A stretch of 64,000 nt of DNA, from NCBI RefSeq assembly GCF_023476645.1, contig NZ_JAMCOJ010000004.1:186001-250000 (forward strand), in the 5' to 3' direction. The notes beneath the pieces are model-generated. The model was not told the origin of the DNA. It did no database searches and saw nothing but the letters and a program-made list of their open reading frames with translations. Source of the stretch: Cellulophaga sp. 20_2_10 (lineage in GTDB: Bacteria; Bacteroidota; Bacteroidia; Flavobacteriales; Flavobacteriaceae). Positions 28,331 through 37,508 of this stretch are shown here, piece by piece. The position numbers and the translations under genes were made by a program. Position 1 is the stretch's first letter; each line of letters opens with the position of its first letter.

Positions 28331-29140
28331 ATGAAGTATTTAGCATTACTAGTATTTTCTGTTTTCTTTATTTCTTGCAAACAGGAGAAAAAAGAAACAA
28401 CAAATGAAGACGTAAACACCGAAGAAAAAGTAGAAGTACTTGCATCTAATTATCCAAAAGAATTAGAAGAGGTTTTTAAAGCTCATGGAGGTTTAGACAC
28501 TTGGAAAAGTATGGAGACTTTAACTTTTGATATTCCTAAGCCAGATGCTAAAGAAACACATACAATTAATTTAAAAACAAGAGAAGATAAAGTAGAAACT
28601 GCAGCCTATACTATTGGTCATGATGGTGCTAAAACATGGTTATTAGATACAGAAGGTAATTTTAAAGGTGATGCTGTATTTTATCATAATCTTATGTTTT
28701 ATTTTTATGCTATGCCTTTTGTATTGGCAGATGATGGTATTGTTTACGGTAAAACTGAAGATGTGGTTTATGAAGGGAAAAATTATCCCGGTGTTAGTAT
28801 TAGTTACAATCCTGGAGTAGGAGCATCTTACAAGGATTTATATTTTATACACTTTGACCCAGAAACAAAGCAAATGGCTTGGTTGGGGTATAGTGTTAGT
28901 TACAGAAGCGGAGAAACATCTAATAACTATAGTTGGATACATTATAACGATTGGCAAACCATAAACGGTTTAGTATTGCCAAAATCTATTAGCTGGCACA
29001 CTTCTGAAGATGGTGTTATTAAAGGATTAAGAAATACAGTTCCTTTTGAGAATGTTACGGTAACTAAAGAAGCTAAGTCTGCTTCGTTTTTTGCTAAGCC
29101 TGAAGCGGCAGTTTTTGTAGAAGGCAAAGTGCAAGAATAA
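28331..29140 (+). CDS. Lipoprotein of unknown function, DUF6503-like
   Basis: 269-residue exported lipoprotein with lipobox FISC (Cys16). Residues 40-260 form a beta-rich domain that starts AHGGLDTWKSMETLTF and contains YFIHFDPETKQMAWLGY and WQTINGLVLPKSISW, the layout of the DUF6503 family of Bacteroidota outer-membrane-associated proteins, somewhat like LolA/LolB-type lipid-binding folds. I assign the family from memory of its pattern, with moderate confidence. It is a lone gene, divergent from the RNA methyltransferase and ending at a strong bidirectional terminator. Confidence 0.7.
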   Translation: MKYLALLVFSVFFISCKQEKKETTNEDVNTEEKVEVLASNYPKELEEVFKAHGGLDTWKSMETLTFDIPKPDAKETHTINLKTREDKVETAAYTIGHDGAKTWLLDTEGNFKGDAVFYHNLMFYFYAMPFVLADDGIVYGKTEDVVYEGKNYPGVSISYNPGVGASYKDLYFIHFDPETKQMAWLGYSVSYRSGETSNNYSWIHYNDWQTINGLVLPKSISWHTSEDGVIKGLRNTVPFENVTVTKEAKSASFFAKPEAAVFVEGKVQE

Positions 29141-29162
29141 GAGAGCTATAAAAAATAGTATA

Positions 29163-29200
29163 AAAAAGCCGTCTTAAACATTTGTTTAAGACGGCTTTTT
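29163..29200. terminator. Bidirectional intrinsic terminator
   Basis: Perfect 18-base stem AAAAAGCCGTCTTAAACA / TGTTTAAGACGGCTTTTT with a 2-base loop and T-runs in both senses, between the convergent lipoprotein and amidohydrolase genes. Confidence 0.92.
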
Positions 29201-29216
29201 TGATTGTTATAACAGT

Positions 29217-30512
29217 TTATTCTCCTCTGTTGTATTTGCCCATATACCTTTTGTATAATTCGGTTTGATGTGTTTCTAAAGATACATCTCTACCATCTAT
29301 AAAGGCTTTATCTAATTTGTTAGTACGCATTTCTAAAGCATCACCTTCAGATATAAATAAAGTTGCGCTTTTACCAACAGCTAGTGTGCCGTGCGTTTTA
29401 TCAATTCCTAAAATCTTTGCAGTATTGTTTGTAATTAATTGTAAAGCGGCTTCTTTTTCCATTCCATAAGCAACAGCCTGACCAGCATAAAATGGTAAGT
29501 TTCTGTTCTGGAAATTAGCTTCACCATTGTTCTGAATACCAACCAATAATCCGCCATCAGTTAATAGCTTCGCCATTTTGTATGGTAAGTCGTAATCATC
29601 ATCATTATTACTTGGTAAATTATGCATTGCTCTTACCAATACTGGGATATCATTTTTCTTAAGAAAATCTGTTATTTTGTATGCATTGTAACCTCCTACC
29701 AAAACAACATTTTTAATATTGTTTTCTTTTAAAGTAGTAATAGCATCAATAATTTCTTTTTCGCCATCTGCATAAACATATAATTTCTGGTCTCCAGAAA
29801 ACAAACCTTCCATAGCAGCATATTCTTGGTGGTATGGTTTAGCTGTTGTTTGGTTGTAGGCCTTTGCATTTACTATAAAATCTACAATGCTAGTTATATT
29901 CTCTTTGTATTTTTTATTTGGTTGCATACCTCTGTCTTCACCTAGCCACCAACGACCTCTTCTGTAGCTGTTTGGCCAGTGTAAATGTATTCCGTCATCT
30001 GTTTTTACAGCCGCATCTTCCCAGTTCCAAGCATCTAACTGTACAACAGAAGATGTACCAGGAATAACACCACCTCTAGGTGCTATTTGCGCCATAAGTA
30101 CACCATTTGGACGCATACTTTCAATAACTTTAGATTCCGAGTTGTAAGCAATAATACTTCGAACGTGTGGTATCATCCCGCCAATTTCTTCTTGGTCATC
30201 ACTAGCTCTTACAGCATCTACTTCTACCAAACCTAAAACAGTACAAGCAGCAATGAACCCTGGGTATACGTGTTTTCCTTTAGCATCTATAATTTGCCCT
30301 TTACGTGCAATTTTCATTTTTGCATCTCCTATAAAGGTAATCTTACCACCTTCAAACATAATAAGAGAATTTTCTATAACTGTACCATCTCCTAAATGTG
30401 CAACAGCACCTTCTATGGTAATTGCTTCTGTCTGTGGACTAGCAGGTGTTTGTTGTGCAAAACCATTTGCGGTAAAGCAAACTACTAGCAGTATATATAT
30501 AATTTTTTTCAT
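29217..30512 (-). CDS. Exported amidohydrolase-fold protein lacking the metal ligands (probable pseudoenzyme)
   Basis: Secreted amidohydrolase-like protein. I start it at the ATG at 30512 (MKKIIYILLVVCFTANGFAQ, a signal peptide), 29 bases after the larger amidohydrolase; a frame to 30548 would overlap that gene. The fold is recognisable at both ends (KHVYPGFIAACTVLG; TLAVGKSATLFISEGD), but where active members read GxIDxHxH there is AACTVLG, and the later metal His and Asp positions are also replaced (LYVYADGE, VLVGGYNA, GIQNNGEA). It is therefore probably not a hydrolase by itself and may be a partner of the upstream protein. Confidence 0.82.
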   Translation of the reverse strand: MKKIIYILLVVCFTANGFAQQTPASPQTEAITIEGAVAHLGDGTVIENSLIMFEGGKITFIGDAKMKIARKGQIIDAKGKHVYPGFIAACTVLGLVEVDAVRASDDQEEIGGMIPHVRSIIAYNSESKVIESMRPNGVLMAQIAPRGGVIPGTSSVVQLDAWNWEDAAVKTDDGIHLHWPNSYRRGRWWLGEDRGMQPNKKYKENITSIVDFIVNAKAYNQTTAKPYHQEYAAMEGLFSGDQKLYVYADGEKEIIDAITTLKENNIKNVVLVGGYNAYKITDFLKKNDIPVLVRAMHNLPSNNDDDYDLPYKMAKLLTDGGLLVGIQNNGEANFQNRNLPFYAGQAVAYGMEKEAALQLITNNTAKILGIDKTHGTLAVGKSATLFISEGDALEMRTNKLDKAFIDGRDVSLETHQTELYKRYMGKYNRGE

Positions 30513-30541
30513 TTCTGTTATTTTTATGTTGTCTATTAGGT

Positions 30542-33499
30542 TTACCACTCAGTATCCATAGTGTCACAATGGAACTTTGGTTTTTGTTTCATAATAGGCT
30601 TTTGCGTTGGTTTGCCACCTTCTTTTTCTTCTAACATCATAGAGATAAGCTTATTTCTTTCTTCTTTAATAGCTTCTCTTTGTTGTTTGTCTTTTTCTAA
30701 ATCAAAATAAACAACACCTTCTATTAATGTCTTTTCTGCTTTTGCATAGATAGATAAAGGATTGTTATTCCAAAGAACTAAATCTGCATCTTTACCTTCT
30801 TTTATACTACCTACGCGATTATCTAGGTGTAATAATTTAGCAGGATTAATAGTCACCATTTTCCAAGCTTCTAGCTCTGTCATATTTCCGTACTTTACAG
30901 TCTTTGCAGCTTCTTGGTTTAATCTTCTAGACATTTCTGCATCATCACTATTAATAGCAACAGTTATACCTTGACTTTGCATTATTGCAGCATTGTATGG
31001 TATTGCATCATTAACTTCGTATTTGTAAGCCCACCAGTCACTAAATGTAGATGCACCAGCACCGTGTTCTTTCATTTTATCGGCAACCTTATAACCTTCT
31101 AAAATATGTGTAAAAGTGTTTACTCTAAAGTTAAACTTCTCTGCAACCTTCATTAGCATGTTAATTTCTGATTGTACGTAAGAGTGACAACTAATAAAAC
31201 GTTCGCCATTAATAATTTCGGCAATAACTTCCATTTCTTCATCATATCTAAATGGTTGTCCGCTTTTCTTCTTTTCATCATACTCTTTAGCACGCTGAAA
31301 ATAATCTATAAACATTTGTTCTACACCCATTCTTGTTTGTGGAAAACGAGAACGACTACCCCAGTTAGACTGTTTTACGTTTTCACCTAAAGCAAACTTT
31401 ATATATTTAGGAGAGTTATCATAAATCATTTCATCAGCACTTTGTCCCCATTTTAATTTTAATAGGGCAGAACGTCCACCAATTGGGTTTGCAGATCCGT
31501 GTAATAATTGAATAGATGTAACACCACCAGCAAGATTACGGTAAATGTCTACATCTTCATTATCCACGACATCTTCCATCTTTACTTCCGCAGAAGAATT
31601 TTGACCACCTTCATTAATACTTAAACCAGCAATATGCGAGTGTTCATCTATAATACCAGCAGTTAAATGTTTTCCTGTGGCATCTACAACAGTTGCACCA
31701 CCTGCACTTAAATTAGTTCCTATTTTTACAATTTTTCCTTTTTTAACAAGGACATCTGTATTTTTTAAAATTCCGGCAGCTTCACTTGTCCATACGGTAG
31801 CATTTTTAAATAAAATGTTTTCTTGTTTAGGTACTGTAGTATAACCATAGCCAACATTAGGATAGGTAATTGGTAATAGCTCGGGTGTACTATTTTCTTT
31901 TTTATCTTTTTCTTTTTTATCTACATCTCCTGTTTTAGTTGCTACAAAAGAAGATTCGTTTCCGTTTGGTAATACTAACTTACCGCTAATATTATCAGAA
32001 TTTGGAGCAACTACTCCTGTCATTCTATATCTCTTTTCTCCTTCATTAGTAGCAAAAGAAAGGTCTATCCAATCTTCTTTATAAGAAAATTTAGATTTTA
32101 CTGTTGTAGAGTCTTGCTTTAGCGTAGCAGATGGTTTGTCTGCAGCTCCTTTAATTTCTAATTTATATGTAGTACCATCTACAGCTAAACTATAGTTACC
32201 GCTAATATCTTTTACATCTTTATCTGTAATGACGTTTTTCTGTCCCTGAATCCAGTTTTCATACAACGTAGTGCTTTCTTCAAAAACATCACCAGAAGTA
32301 ATTAAAAAGTTAGCATAGCTACCAGTTTGTAAAGATCCTATTTGGTTAGATTTCCCTAGTATTTGTGCAGGTGCTGTAGTTAATGCTTCTAATGCTTTAG
32401 CTTTTGGTAAACCATATGCAATAGCTTTTAGTAATTTAGCTTTAAAAGCAGCAGGAGATTTAAGATCGTGCGTAGTAAATGTAAAAGGCACATTATTGTC
32501 TGCTAATACTTTTGGGTTAGAAGGAGCTTGGTTCCAACTTCTCATATCTGCTAAAGAAACATAGCCAGCTTGGTATGGGTTAGAAACGTCATAAGCATCT
32601 GGGAAATTAATAGGCACAATGTACGTAGCATTGGTAGCTTTAATTTCTGCAATACTTTCGTACTCGTTACCACCAGCTAAAATTACGTATTGTATGTTGT
32701 TAGCGTCACCAATTTTGTCTGCTCTTAAAGCGTGACCTTTGTCGCCAGCTTCAAAAATCTGAACCAAACCTTTGTTTTTATTTAAAGCTTCTAAAGACAA
32801 ATCTTTAGTATCACTATTTCCGTTAGCGTACCAGCTTGCGTCTGAATACATTTGTCTTAGTAATGCTAAAGAACCCATTAATGAAGATGGATACGATTGA
32901 TTTTTCACCGCACTTCTAGTTAAAGAAAAATACTGAGCAGATCTATCATCTAAAATACGATCGCTATTTGTGCCATCATCATTTAAAGTAACAAGTATAC
33001 CTGTACCGCGTGCAATACCATCTTGTATATGGGAGTTTACGACACCAAAACCTGCTTTTTGGTATTCAGCGGCTTTTTTAGCATCAAACTTAAAAACAGA
33101 AAGAGCATTGTTTTCTGGCATAACATGGTCGTTCCAGTAATAGCCGTGTCTTGCAGCCTCATATTGTGTAGATCTACCACCAGAAGCTTTTGGTTTAGTT
33201 ACTCCAAAATCCGAGTAAATATCAATAAAAGAAGGGTAAATAGATTTGCCTTTTAAGTCTACTGTAATAGAGTTTTTAGGAACAGTTACGCTTTTACCTA
33301 CTTGTACTACTTTACCATTTTTAATAAGTAGTGTTCCGTTTTCTACAATCTGTGTAGGCGTAACAAAGATTTTTGCATTTGTAAATGCGGTGTAATTATT
33401 GTTTTTAGATTTTACACCAGAGTTTGTAGGAAAGTAATCCTGTGCAAACATAGTAGCACTTGCCAAAAATAAGGCAAGCGATAGGAGTCGTATTCTCAT
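30542..33499 (-). CDS. Exported two-domain amidohydrolase: N-terminal degenerate domain, C-terminal active-type domain
   Basis: 985-residue secreted protein with a signal peptide (RIRLLSLALFLASATMFAQ). Two amidohydrolase domains lie in tandem. The first (about 25-430) has SIYPSFIDIYSDFG in place of the HxH motif and lacks other ligands. The second (about 585-960) is complete: IIDEHSHIAG (HxH), KFALGENVK (bridging Lys), ISCHSY, NTFTHILEG and INSDD, a binuclear zinc site like imidazolonepropionase or Xaa-Pro-type dipeptidases. A charged linker (DKKEKDKKEN) separates them. The substrate is unknown. It is co-transcribed with the smaller amidohydrolase-like gene. Confidence 0.88.
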   Translation of the reverse strand: MRIRLLSLALFLASATMFAQDYFPTNSGVKSKNNNYTAFTNAKIFVTPTQIVENGTLLIKNGKVVQVGKSVTVPKNSITVDLKGKSIYPSFIDIYSDFGVTKPKASGGRSTQYEAARHGYYWNDHVMPENNALSVFKFDAKKAAEYQKAGFGVVNSHIQDGIARGTGILVTLNDDGTNSDRILDDRSAQYFSLTRSAVKNQSYPSSLMGSLALLRQMYSDASWYANGNSDTKDLSLEALNKNKGLVQIFEAGDKGHALRADKIGDANNIQYVILAGGNEYESIAEIKATNATYIVPINFPDAYDVSNPYQAGYVSLADMRSWNQAPSNPKVLADNNVPFTFTTHDLKSPAAFKAKLLKAIAYGLPKAKALEALTTAPAQILGKSNQIGSLQTGSYANFLITSGDVFEESTTLYENWIQGQKNVITDKDVKDISGNYSLAVDGTTYKLEIKGAADKPSATLKQDSTTVKSKFSYKEDWIDLSFATNEGEKRYRMTGVVAPNSDNISGKLVLPNGNESSFVATKTGDVDKKEKDKKENSTPELLPITYPNVGYGYTTVPKQENILFKNATVWTSEAAGILKNTDVLVKKGKIVKIGTNLSAGGATVVDATGKHLTAGIIDEHSHIAGLSINEGGQNSSAEVKMEDVVDNEDVDIYRNLAGGVTSIQLLHGSANPIGGRSALLKLKWGQSADEMIYDNSPKYIKFALGENVKQSNWGSRSRFPQTRMGVEQMFIDYFQRAKEYDEKKKSGQPFRYDEEMEVIAEIINGERFISCHSYVQSEINMLMKVAEKFNFRVNTFTHILEGYKVADKMKEHGAGASTFSDWWAYKYEVNDAIPYNAAIMQSQGITVAINSDDAEMSRRLNQEAAKTVKYGNMTELEAWKMVTINPAKLLHLDNRVGSIKEGKDADLVLWNNNPLSIYAKAEKTLIEGVVYFDLEKDKQQREAIKEERNKLISMMLEEKEGGKPTQKPIMKQKPKFHCDTMDTEW

Positions 33500-33635
33500 A
33501 TCGGTTTTCTTTTTGAGTTGATTAGTTAAATTAGTCCGTCTAAAGATATAGAAACGACTATTCGAAAATTATAATAAAATGTTAAAATTGATGTATTTAG
33601 ACCATTTAGCAACATAAGAAGCATTAGGTTTTTGC

Positions 33636-34703
33636 TTACAAAGGATTCTCTTGATGGTATGCAACAAGTAAGGAAACAATTCTACTGTAACTTTTCATTC
33701 CGTCTGCTTGGTTGTTCGCTTTTAAAAAAGTGCTGTAAACAGATTTTAAAACAGGCTCCATAGGATTTTCATAACTATTCCAAAACGTGCTTAGTTCTTG
33801 GTAGTTTTTTTTAACTCCAACGTTTAGTTTACTGTATAAAGCATTAAACAATTCGGGATCGTTATATCTAATATCACTTAAGCAATAACTAAGTGCGTAA
33901 GAGTATGCTGCGTATTTAAAATACACATCTGGGTTGTTAGCGGTAACTAAGTAACCAATAAAATTAGTTTCGTTTTCTGCGGAATATCCAATCTGATGTC
34001 CGGCTTCATGACCTGCAACAACAGGGAATCTGTATAATGGTATTTTACCATTTACCTGAGCTTCGTTTGTAAACGGATTTAAATAACCGCCATAGCCAGC
34101 ATAGCTTAAACCACTACTAAATAAAGATGTTTTTAAACTGGAGTTTTTGTAATCTAATAAAGGATATTTCTTTTGTAATTCAACATATCCTGTTGTCGTT
34201 ATATTAAAAATTTCAGATTTTGTATATGGTATTACTACAGCTGCTGTACTATCTTTTGTTATTGTAGCGTGAATAGTATTTGTCTTTGCTATTAAGGCGA
34301 TAACAAATGTTTCTAGTTCATCTAAAGAATGTTTTTCTTTTATTTTTAGCGTTTTGTAAAGTGGTTCTCTGTAGTAATTTAAGCCCCAACTAAAATGAAA
34401 CGTAAAATAAGCTATAGATAATACTACTACTATGTTTCTTAAAAAGAATAGTGGTTTTTGTTTGATATATTTTCGTTTTACAATAAGATATCTAATTGCT
34501 AAAGTTATAAGAGAGGCGTATAATATGTCGCCCACCGAAAAAGGAATCCATCCTAAAATAAAACGGAAGAATTTAGATGTGTACTGGTAAATACCATTGC
34601 TGTAATATTCTTCAATAAGTGCAGGATAGTTTGCCAACCACTTTACTAAAATAATTTGTAAAGGCAGTAATACGGCAATAGCATTTTTTAATTTGTTATT
34701 CAT
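33636..34703 (-). CDS. DUF3810 membrane protein with metallopeptidase motif
   Basis: 355-residue protein with three N-terminal membrane segments (residues about 5-110) and a large C-terminal domain carrying VAGHEAGHQIGYSAENETNF, that is H232-E-x-x-H236 with downstream Glu, a gluzincin-like zinc site. This is the DUF3810 family, seen in Bacteroidota and Firmicutes and predicted but not shown to be a protease. The ATG at 34703 is preferred because a TATTTTTG promoter element ends only 5 bases upstream; ATG 34706 and TTG 34721 are alternatives. The gene is divergent from pepD. Confidence 0.82.
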   Translation of the reverse strand: MNNKLKNAIAVLLPLQIILVKWLANYPALIEEYYSNGIYQYTSKFFRFILGWIPFSVGDILYASLITLAIRYLIVKRKYIKQKPLFFLRNIVVVLSIAYFTFHFSWGLNYYREPLYKTLKIKEKHSLDELETFVIALIAKTNTIHATITKDSTAAVVIPYTKSEIFNITTTGYVELQKKYPLLDYKNSSLKTSLFSSGLSYAGYGGYLNPFTNEAQVNGKIPLYRFPVVAGHEAGHQIGYSAENETNFIGYLVTANNPDVYFKYAAYSYALSYCLSDIRYNDPELFNALYSKLNVGVKKNYQELSTFWNSYENPMEPVLKSVYSTFLKANNQADGMKSYSRIVSLLVAYHQENPL

Positions 34704-34708
34704 CATAT

Positions 34709-34716
34709 CAAAAATA
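34709..34716 (-). promoter_or_regulatory. -7 promoter element directly in front of the DUF3810 start
   Basis: Minus-strand TATTTTTG, an exact TAnnTTTG match, ends 5 bases before the ATG at 34703. Transcription would begin at about 34703-34705, so the message should be leaderless and the upstream in-frame TTG at 34721 cannot be used from it. Confidence 0.5.
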
Positions 34717-34750
34717 AGCAATAGTAGCTATAAAATCATTTTCTATTATG

Positions 34751-34758
34751 TAATTTTG
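34751..34758 (+). promoter_or_regulatory. -7 promoter element upstream of pepD
   Basis: TAATTTTG, an exact TAnnTTTG match, 20 bases before the pepD ATG, in the 75-base divergent gap. A clear -33 TTG is not seen. Confidence 0.5.
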
Positions 34759-34778
34759 GGCTTAGAAAAAATAATGAG

Positions 34779-36230
34779 ATGAGTAAAACAATAAGAGAGT
34801 TAGAACCAAAAGCGATTTGGAACAAATTTGCAGATTTAAATGCAGTGCCAAGACCTTCTAAAAAAGAAGAACGTGTAATAGAGTTTATGTTAGATTTTGG
34901 GGCGTCTTTACAGTTAGAAACTTTAAATGATGAGGTTGGTAACGTTATTATTAGAAAGCCTGCAACTCCAGGTTTGGAAAATAAAAAGATGGTTACGTTG
35001 CAGTCTCATTTAGATATGGTACATCAAAAAAATAACGATACTGTTTTTGATTTTGATACTCAAGGAATACAAATGTACATAGATGGCGACTGGGTTAGAG
35101 CTCAAGGAACTACTTTAGGTGCAGATAATGGTATGGGTGTTGCGGCTATTATGGCTTTGCTAGAAAGTACAGACATACCGCATCCTGCTTTAGAAGCTTT
35201 GTTTACTATTGATGAGGAAACAGGGATGACAGGTGCAATGGGATTAAAAGGAGGCGTTTTAAAAGGCGATATTCTTTTAAACCTAGATACAGAAGAAGAT
35301 GACGAAATTGATATAGGTTGCGCAGGAGGTATAGACGTTACTGCAAGAAGAATTTATGAGCTAGAACCAGTACAAGCTAATTTTACTGGTTATAAAGTAA
35401 CTGTAAAAGGCTTAAGTGGTGGGCACAGTGGTATGGATATACACCGTGGTTTAGGTAATGCCAATAAAATAATGAACAGAGTATTGTACAATACTAGTTT
35501 ACATACAGAATTGGCTATTTCTGAGATTGATGGAGGTAGTTTACGTAATGCAATACCAAGAGAAAGTAATGCTATAGTTGCCATAAAAGTGACTGAAGAT
35601 TTTTTACAAAATTTTGAAGCTTGGGCTACTACAATTAAAGAAGAGTTAAAAGTTACAGAGCCTAATTTAACTATTAGCTTAACTCAAATAGATTTGCCAG
35701 AAAGTGTAATGCAATCAGAAGCGCAACAAAAATTGTTACGTGGTATTTATGCTGCACATAATGGTGTTTATGCCATGAGTGCTAGTATTTCTGATTTGGT
35801 AGAAACATCTAATAACATAGCAAGAGTTATCGTAAAAGACGGAGCTATAAAAATAGGGTGTTTAACTAGGTCTTCTGTAAACTCAGGGAAAATGGATTTA
35901 GCTAACGCATTAAAATCTGTTTTTGAATTGGCAGATTTCACCGTAGATTTTAGTGGTGAGTATCCAGGATGGAATCCTAACCCAGATTCTGCGATATTAA
36001 AAGTGCTAAGTGCACAGTATGAAACTGTGTTTGGAGCTAAAGCTAAAGTTGTGGCTTGCCACGCAGGTTTAGAATGTGGTATTTTAGGACAAAACTACCC
36101 AGAAATGGATATGATTAGTTTTGGACCAACTATAAAAGGAGCACACTCACCAGACGAGCGTGTAAGTATATCATCTGTACAAAAGTTTTGGAAATTTACG
36201 TTGGAAGTATTAAAAAATAGTCCAGAGTAA
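34779..36230 (+). CDS. pepD: Aminoacyl-histidine dipeptidase (Xaa-His dipeptidase, M20 family)
   Basis: Cytosolic zinc dipeptidase of 483 residues, the usual PepD length. Ligand motifs: LQSHLDMVHQKN (first His and Asp), LGADNGMGVA (bridging Asp), TIDEETGMTGAMG (catalytic Glu and ligand Glu), GGHSGMDIHRGLGNAN in the lid domain, and the C-terminal ISFGPTIKGAHSPDERV with the last His. It is a single-gene unit, divergent from DUF3810 and ending at a strong terminator. The role is turnover of small peptides, probably with broad specificity. Confidence 0.95.
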   Translation: MSKTIRELEPKAIWNKFADLNAVPRPSKKEERVIEFMLDFGASLQLETLNDEVGNVIIRKPATPGLENKKMVTLQSHLDMVHQKNNDTVFDFDTQGIQMYIDGDWVRAQGTTLGADNGMGVAAIMALLESTDIPHPALEALFTIDEETGMTGAMGLKGGVLKGDILLNLDTEEDDEIDIGCAGGIDVTARRIYELEPVQANFTGYKVTVKGLSGGHSGMDIHRGLGNANKIMNRVLYNTSLHTELAISEIDGGSLRNAIPRESNAIVAIKVTEDFLQNFEAWATTIKEELKVTEPNLTISLTQIDLPESVMQSEAQQKLLRGIYAAHNGVYAMSASISDLVETSNNIARVIVKDGAIKIGCLTRSSVNSGKMDLANALKSVFELADFTVDFSGEYPGWNPNPDSAILKVLSAQYETVFGAKAKVVACHAGLECGILGQNYPEMDMISFGPTIKGAHSPDERVSISSVQKFWKFTLEVLKNSPE

Positions 36231-36250
36231 GAATACATTAATTGTAATAT

Positions 36251-36286
36251 AAAAGCCCCATTTGGAAACATCCAAATGGGGCTTTT
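36251..36286. terminator. Bidirectional intrinsic terminator
   Basis: Perfect 16-base stem AAAAGCCCCATTTGGA / TCCAAATGGGGCTTTT with loop AACA between the convergent pepD and GH5 genes, with T-runs on both sides. Confidence 0.92.
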
Positions 36287-36309
36287 TAGTAAATTTTATT
36301 TTTTTATTT

Positions 36310-37380
36310 TTAGAATTTAGGATTCTTCTCTTTCATTTCTGTACGGACTAATTTTCCAGATTCAGTTAGCTGGTCTAAGCTCCAATTACCATCGCCACTA
36401 GCTCCAGGAGTTAATGCAGCAGATTTTTCGTTCTTGTCTGCTACAGACCAGTTGCACCATGATATTTTATTATCATCTAGAAATTTCCACCAAGTTTTAG
36501 TTTCTTCGGTGTCCACATAACCATCTCCCGTATATTCAGTAGATCCGTATTCAGTTACAAAAATAGCAAGATCGTTATTTATTGCATTTTTTGCGGCATC
36601 TCTAAGATATTGCTTATGACTAGCAGCATAATAGTGTAGGGTGTAGGCAACATTTTTATCGTCTATTGCATTACCTATAACTTCGTCTACTTTTTGAGAC
36701 CAAGACCTTGTACCGCAAACAATAATATTGTCAGAATCGTACTTTCTAATTTCTTTTATAACCGCTTCATGATAAGGTTTTAAAACAGTATTCCAAGAAG
36801 CTCCCTCTAGAGGTTCATTATATATTTCATATATAATATTTGGTTTGTCACCATATTTTTGAGCAACCTCGGCAAAGAATTTTTTAGCCTCGTTTAAATG
36901 ATCTTCGGCGTGGTGACTATGCCAATCTACAATAACATAAATACCTTGTTCTATGGCTGCATCTATTACTGTAAATACTTTAGCTTTTTCCCTTTCAGGA
37001 TTACTAAGATAACCGTCGTTATCTTCTACCGCCATAGCTGCTCTAACAATAGTAGCGTTCCAGTCTTTCTTTAGCCAAGAAACGGTACCGGTTGTATAGT
37101 ATTGTGGCATCCATTGACTCCAAAATAAAGACATACCTCGTAATTGTATAGGGTTGTTATTTTTGTCTACAATTTTACTCCCGCTAACACTTAATTGTCC
37201 GTAGGCATCTACAACGGTTTTAGCAGTGCCGTTGTTGGTTTCTTCATCGTCTGTACTTTCTTCTTGTGTTTCTCCCTTTTCATCATTAATAGCATCTAAA
37301 AGATCGTTAGATGAATTGTCACAGGACAAAAAGGATAGTAAAAATGTTAGTAATACTGTTTTTAATGCAATTGTTTTCAT
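36310..37380 (-). CDS. GH5-family endoglucanase-like lipoprotein (cellulase family)
   Basis: Secreted glycoside hydrolase of family 5, 356 residues. Lipobox FLSC with Cys20, then an acidic low-complexity linker (residues 32-51). The catalytic barrel runs from 58 to 350 with the acid/base Glu189 in YEIYNEP, the nucleophile Glu277 in FVTEYGS, and VDWHSHHAED, THALH-like TLHYYA and SWCNWSVADKNEKSAAL, the last typical of the GH5_2 endo-beta-1,4-glucanase branch. The anchored enzyme probably acts on beta-glucan at the cell surface or in the periplasm. It is isolated: no SusCD pair or other CAZyme is next to it. A perfect dyad sits in its upstream region. Confidence 0.9.
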   Translation of the reverse strand: MKTIALKTVLLTFLLSFLSCDNSSNDLLDAINDEKGETQEESTDDEETNNGTAKTVVDAYGQLSVSGSKIVDKNNNPIQLRGMSLFWSQWMPQYYTTGTVSWLKKDWNATIVRAAMAVEDNDGYLSNPEREKAKVFTVIDAAIEQGIYVIVDWHSHHAEDHLNEAKKFFAEVAQKYGDKPNIIYEIYNEPLEGASWNTVLKPYHEAVIKEIRKYDSDNIIVCGTRSWSQKVDEVIGNAIDDKNVAYTLHYYAASHKQYLRDAAKNAINNDLAIFVTEYGSTEYTGDGYVDTEETKTWWKFLDDNKISWCNWSVADKNEKSAALTPGASGDGNWSLDQLTESGKLVRTEMKEKNPKF

Positions 37381-37418
37381 AGTGTTTTTTATTAAATTAA
37401 AGGTTTACTTGGGGAGAA

Positions 37419-37448
37419 TTAATTTGTAGTAAATGTACTACAAATTAA
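37419..37448. promoter_or_regulatory. Perfect 13-bp inverted repeat upstream of the GH5 gene, probable operator
   Basis: TTAATTTGTAGTA (37419-37431) and its exact reverse complement TACTACAAATTAA (37436-37448) are separated by AATG. The centre is about 53 bases before the GH5 start. There is no T-run and no upstream gene to terminate in this sense, so a dimeric regulator site is more likely than a terminator. Confidence 0.65.
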
Positions 37449-37508
37449 AAGAACCGCCAAATGCGATCCTTTAATTTAATGGTGATTTTTTGTCAAGTAA
37501 ATGCTCCA

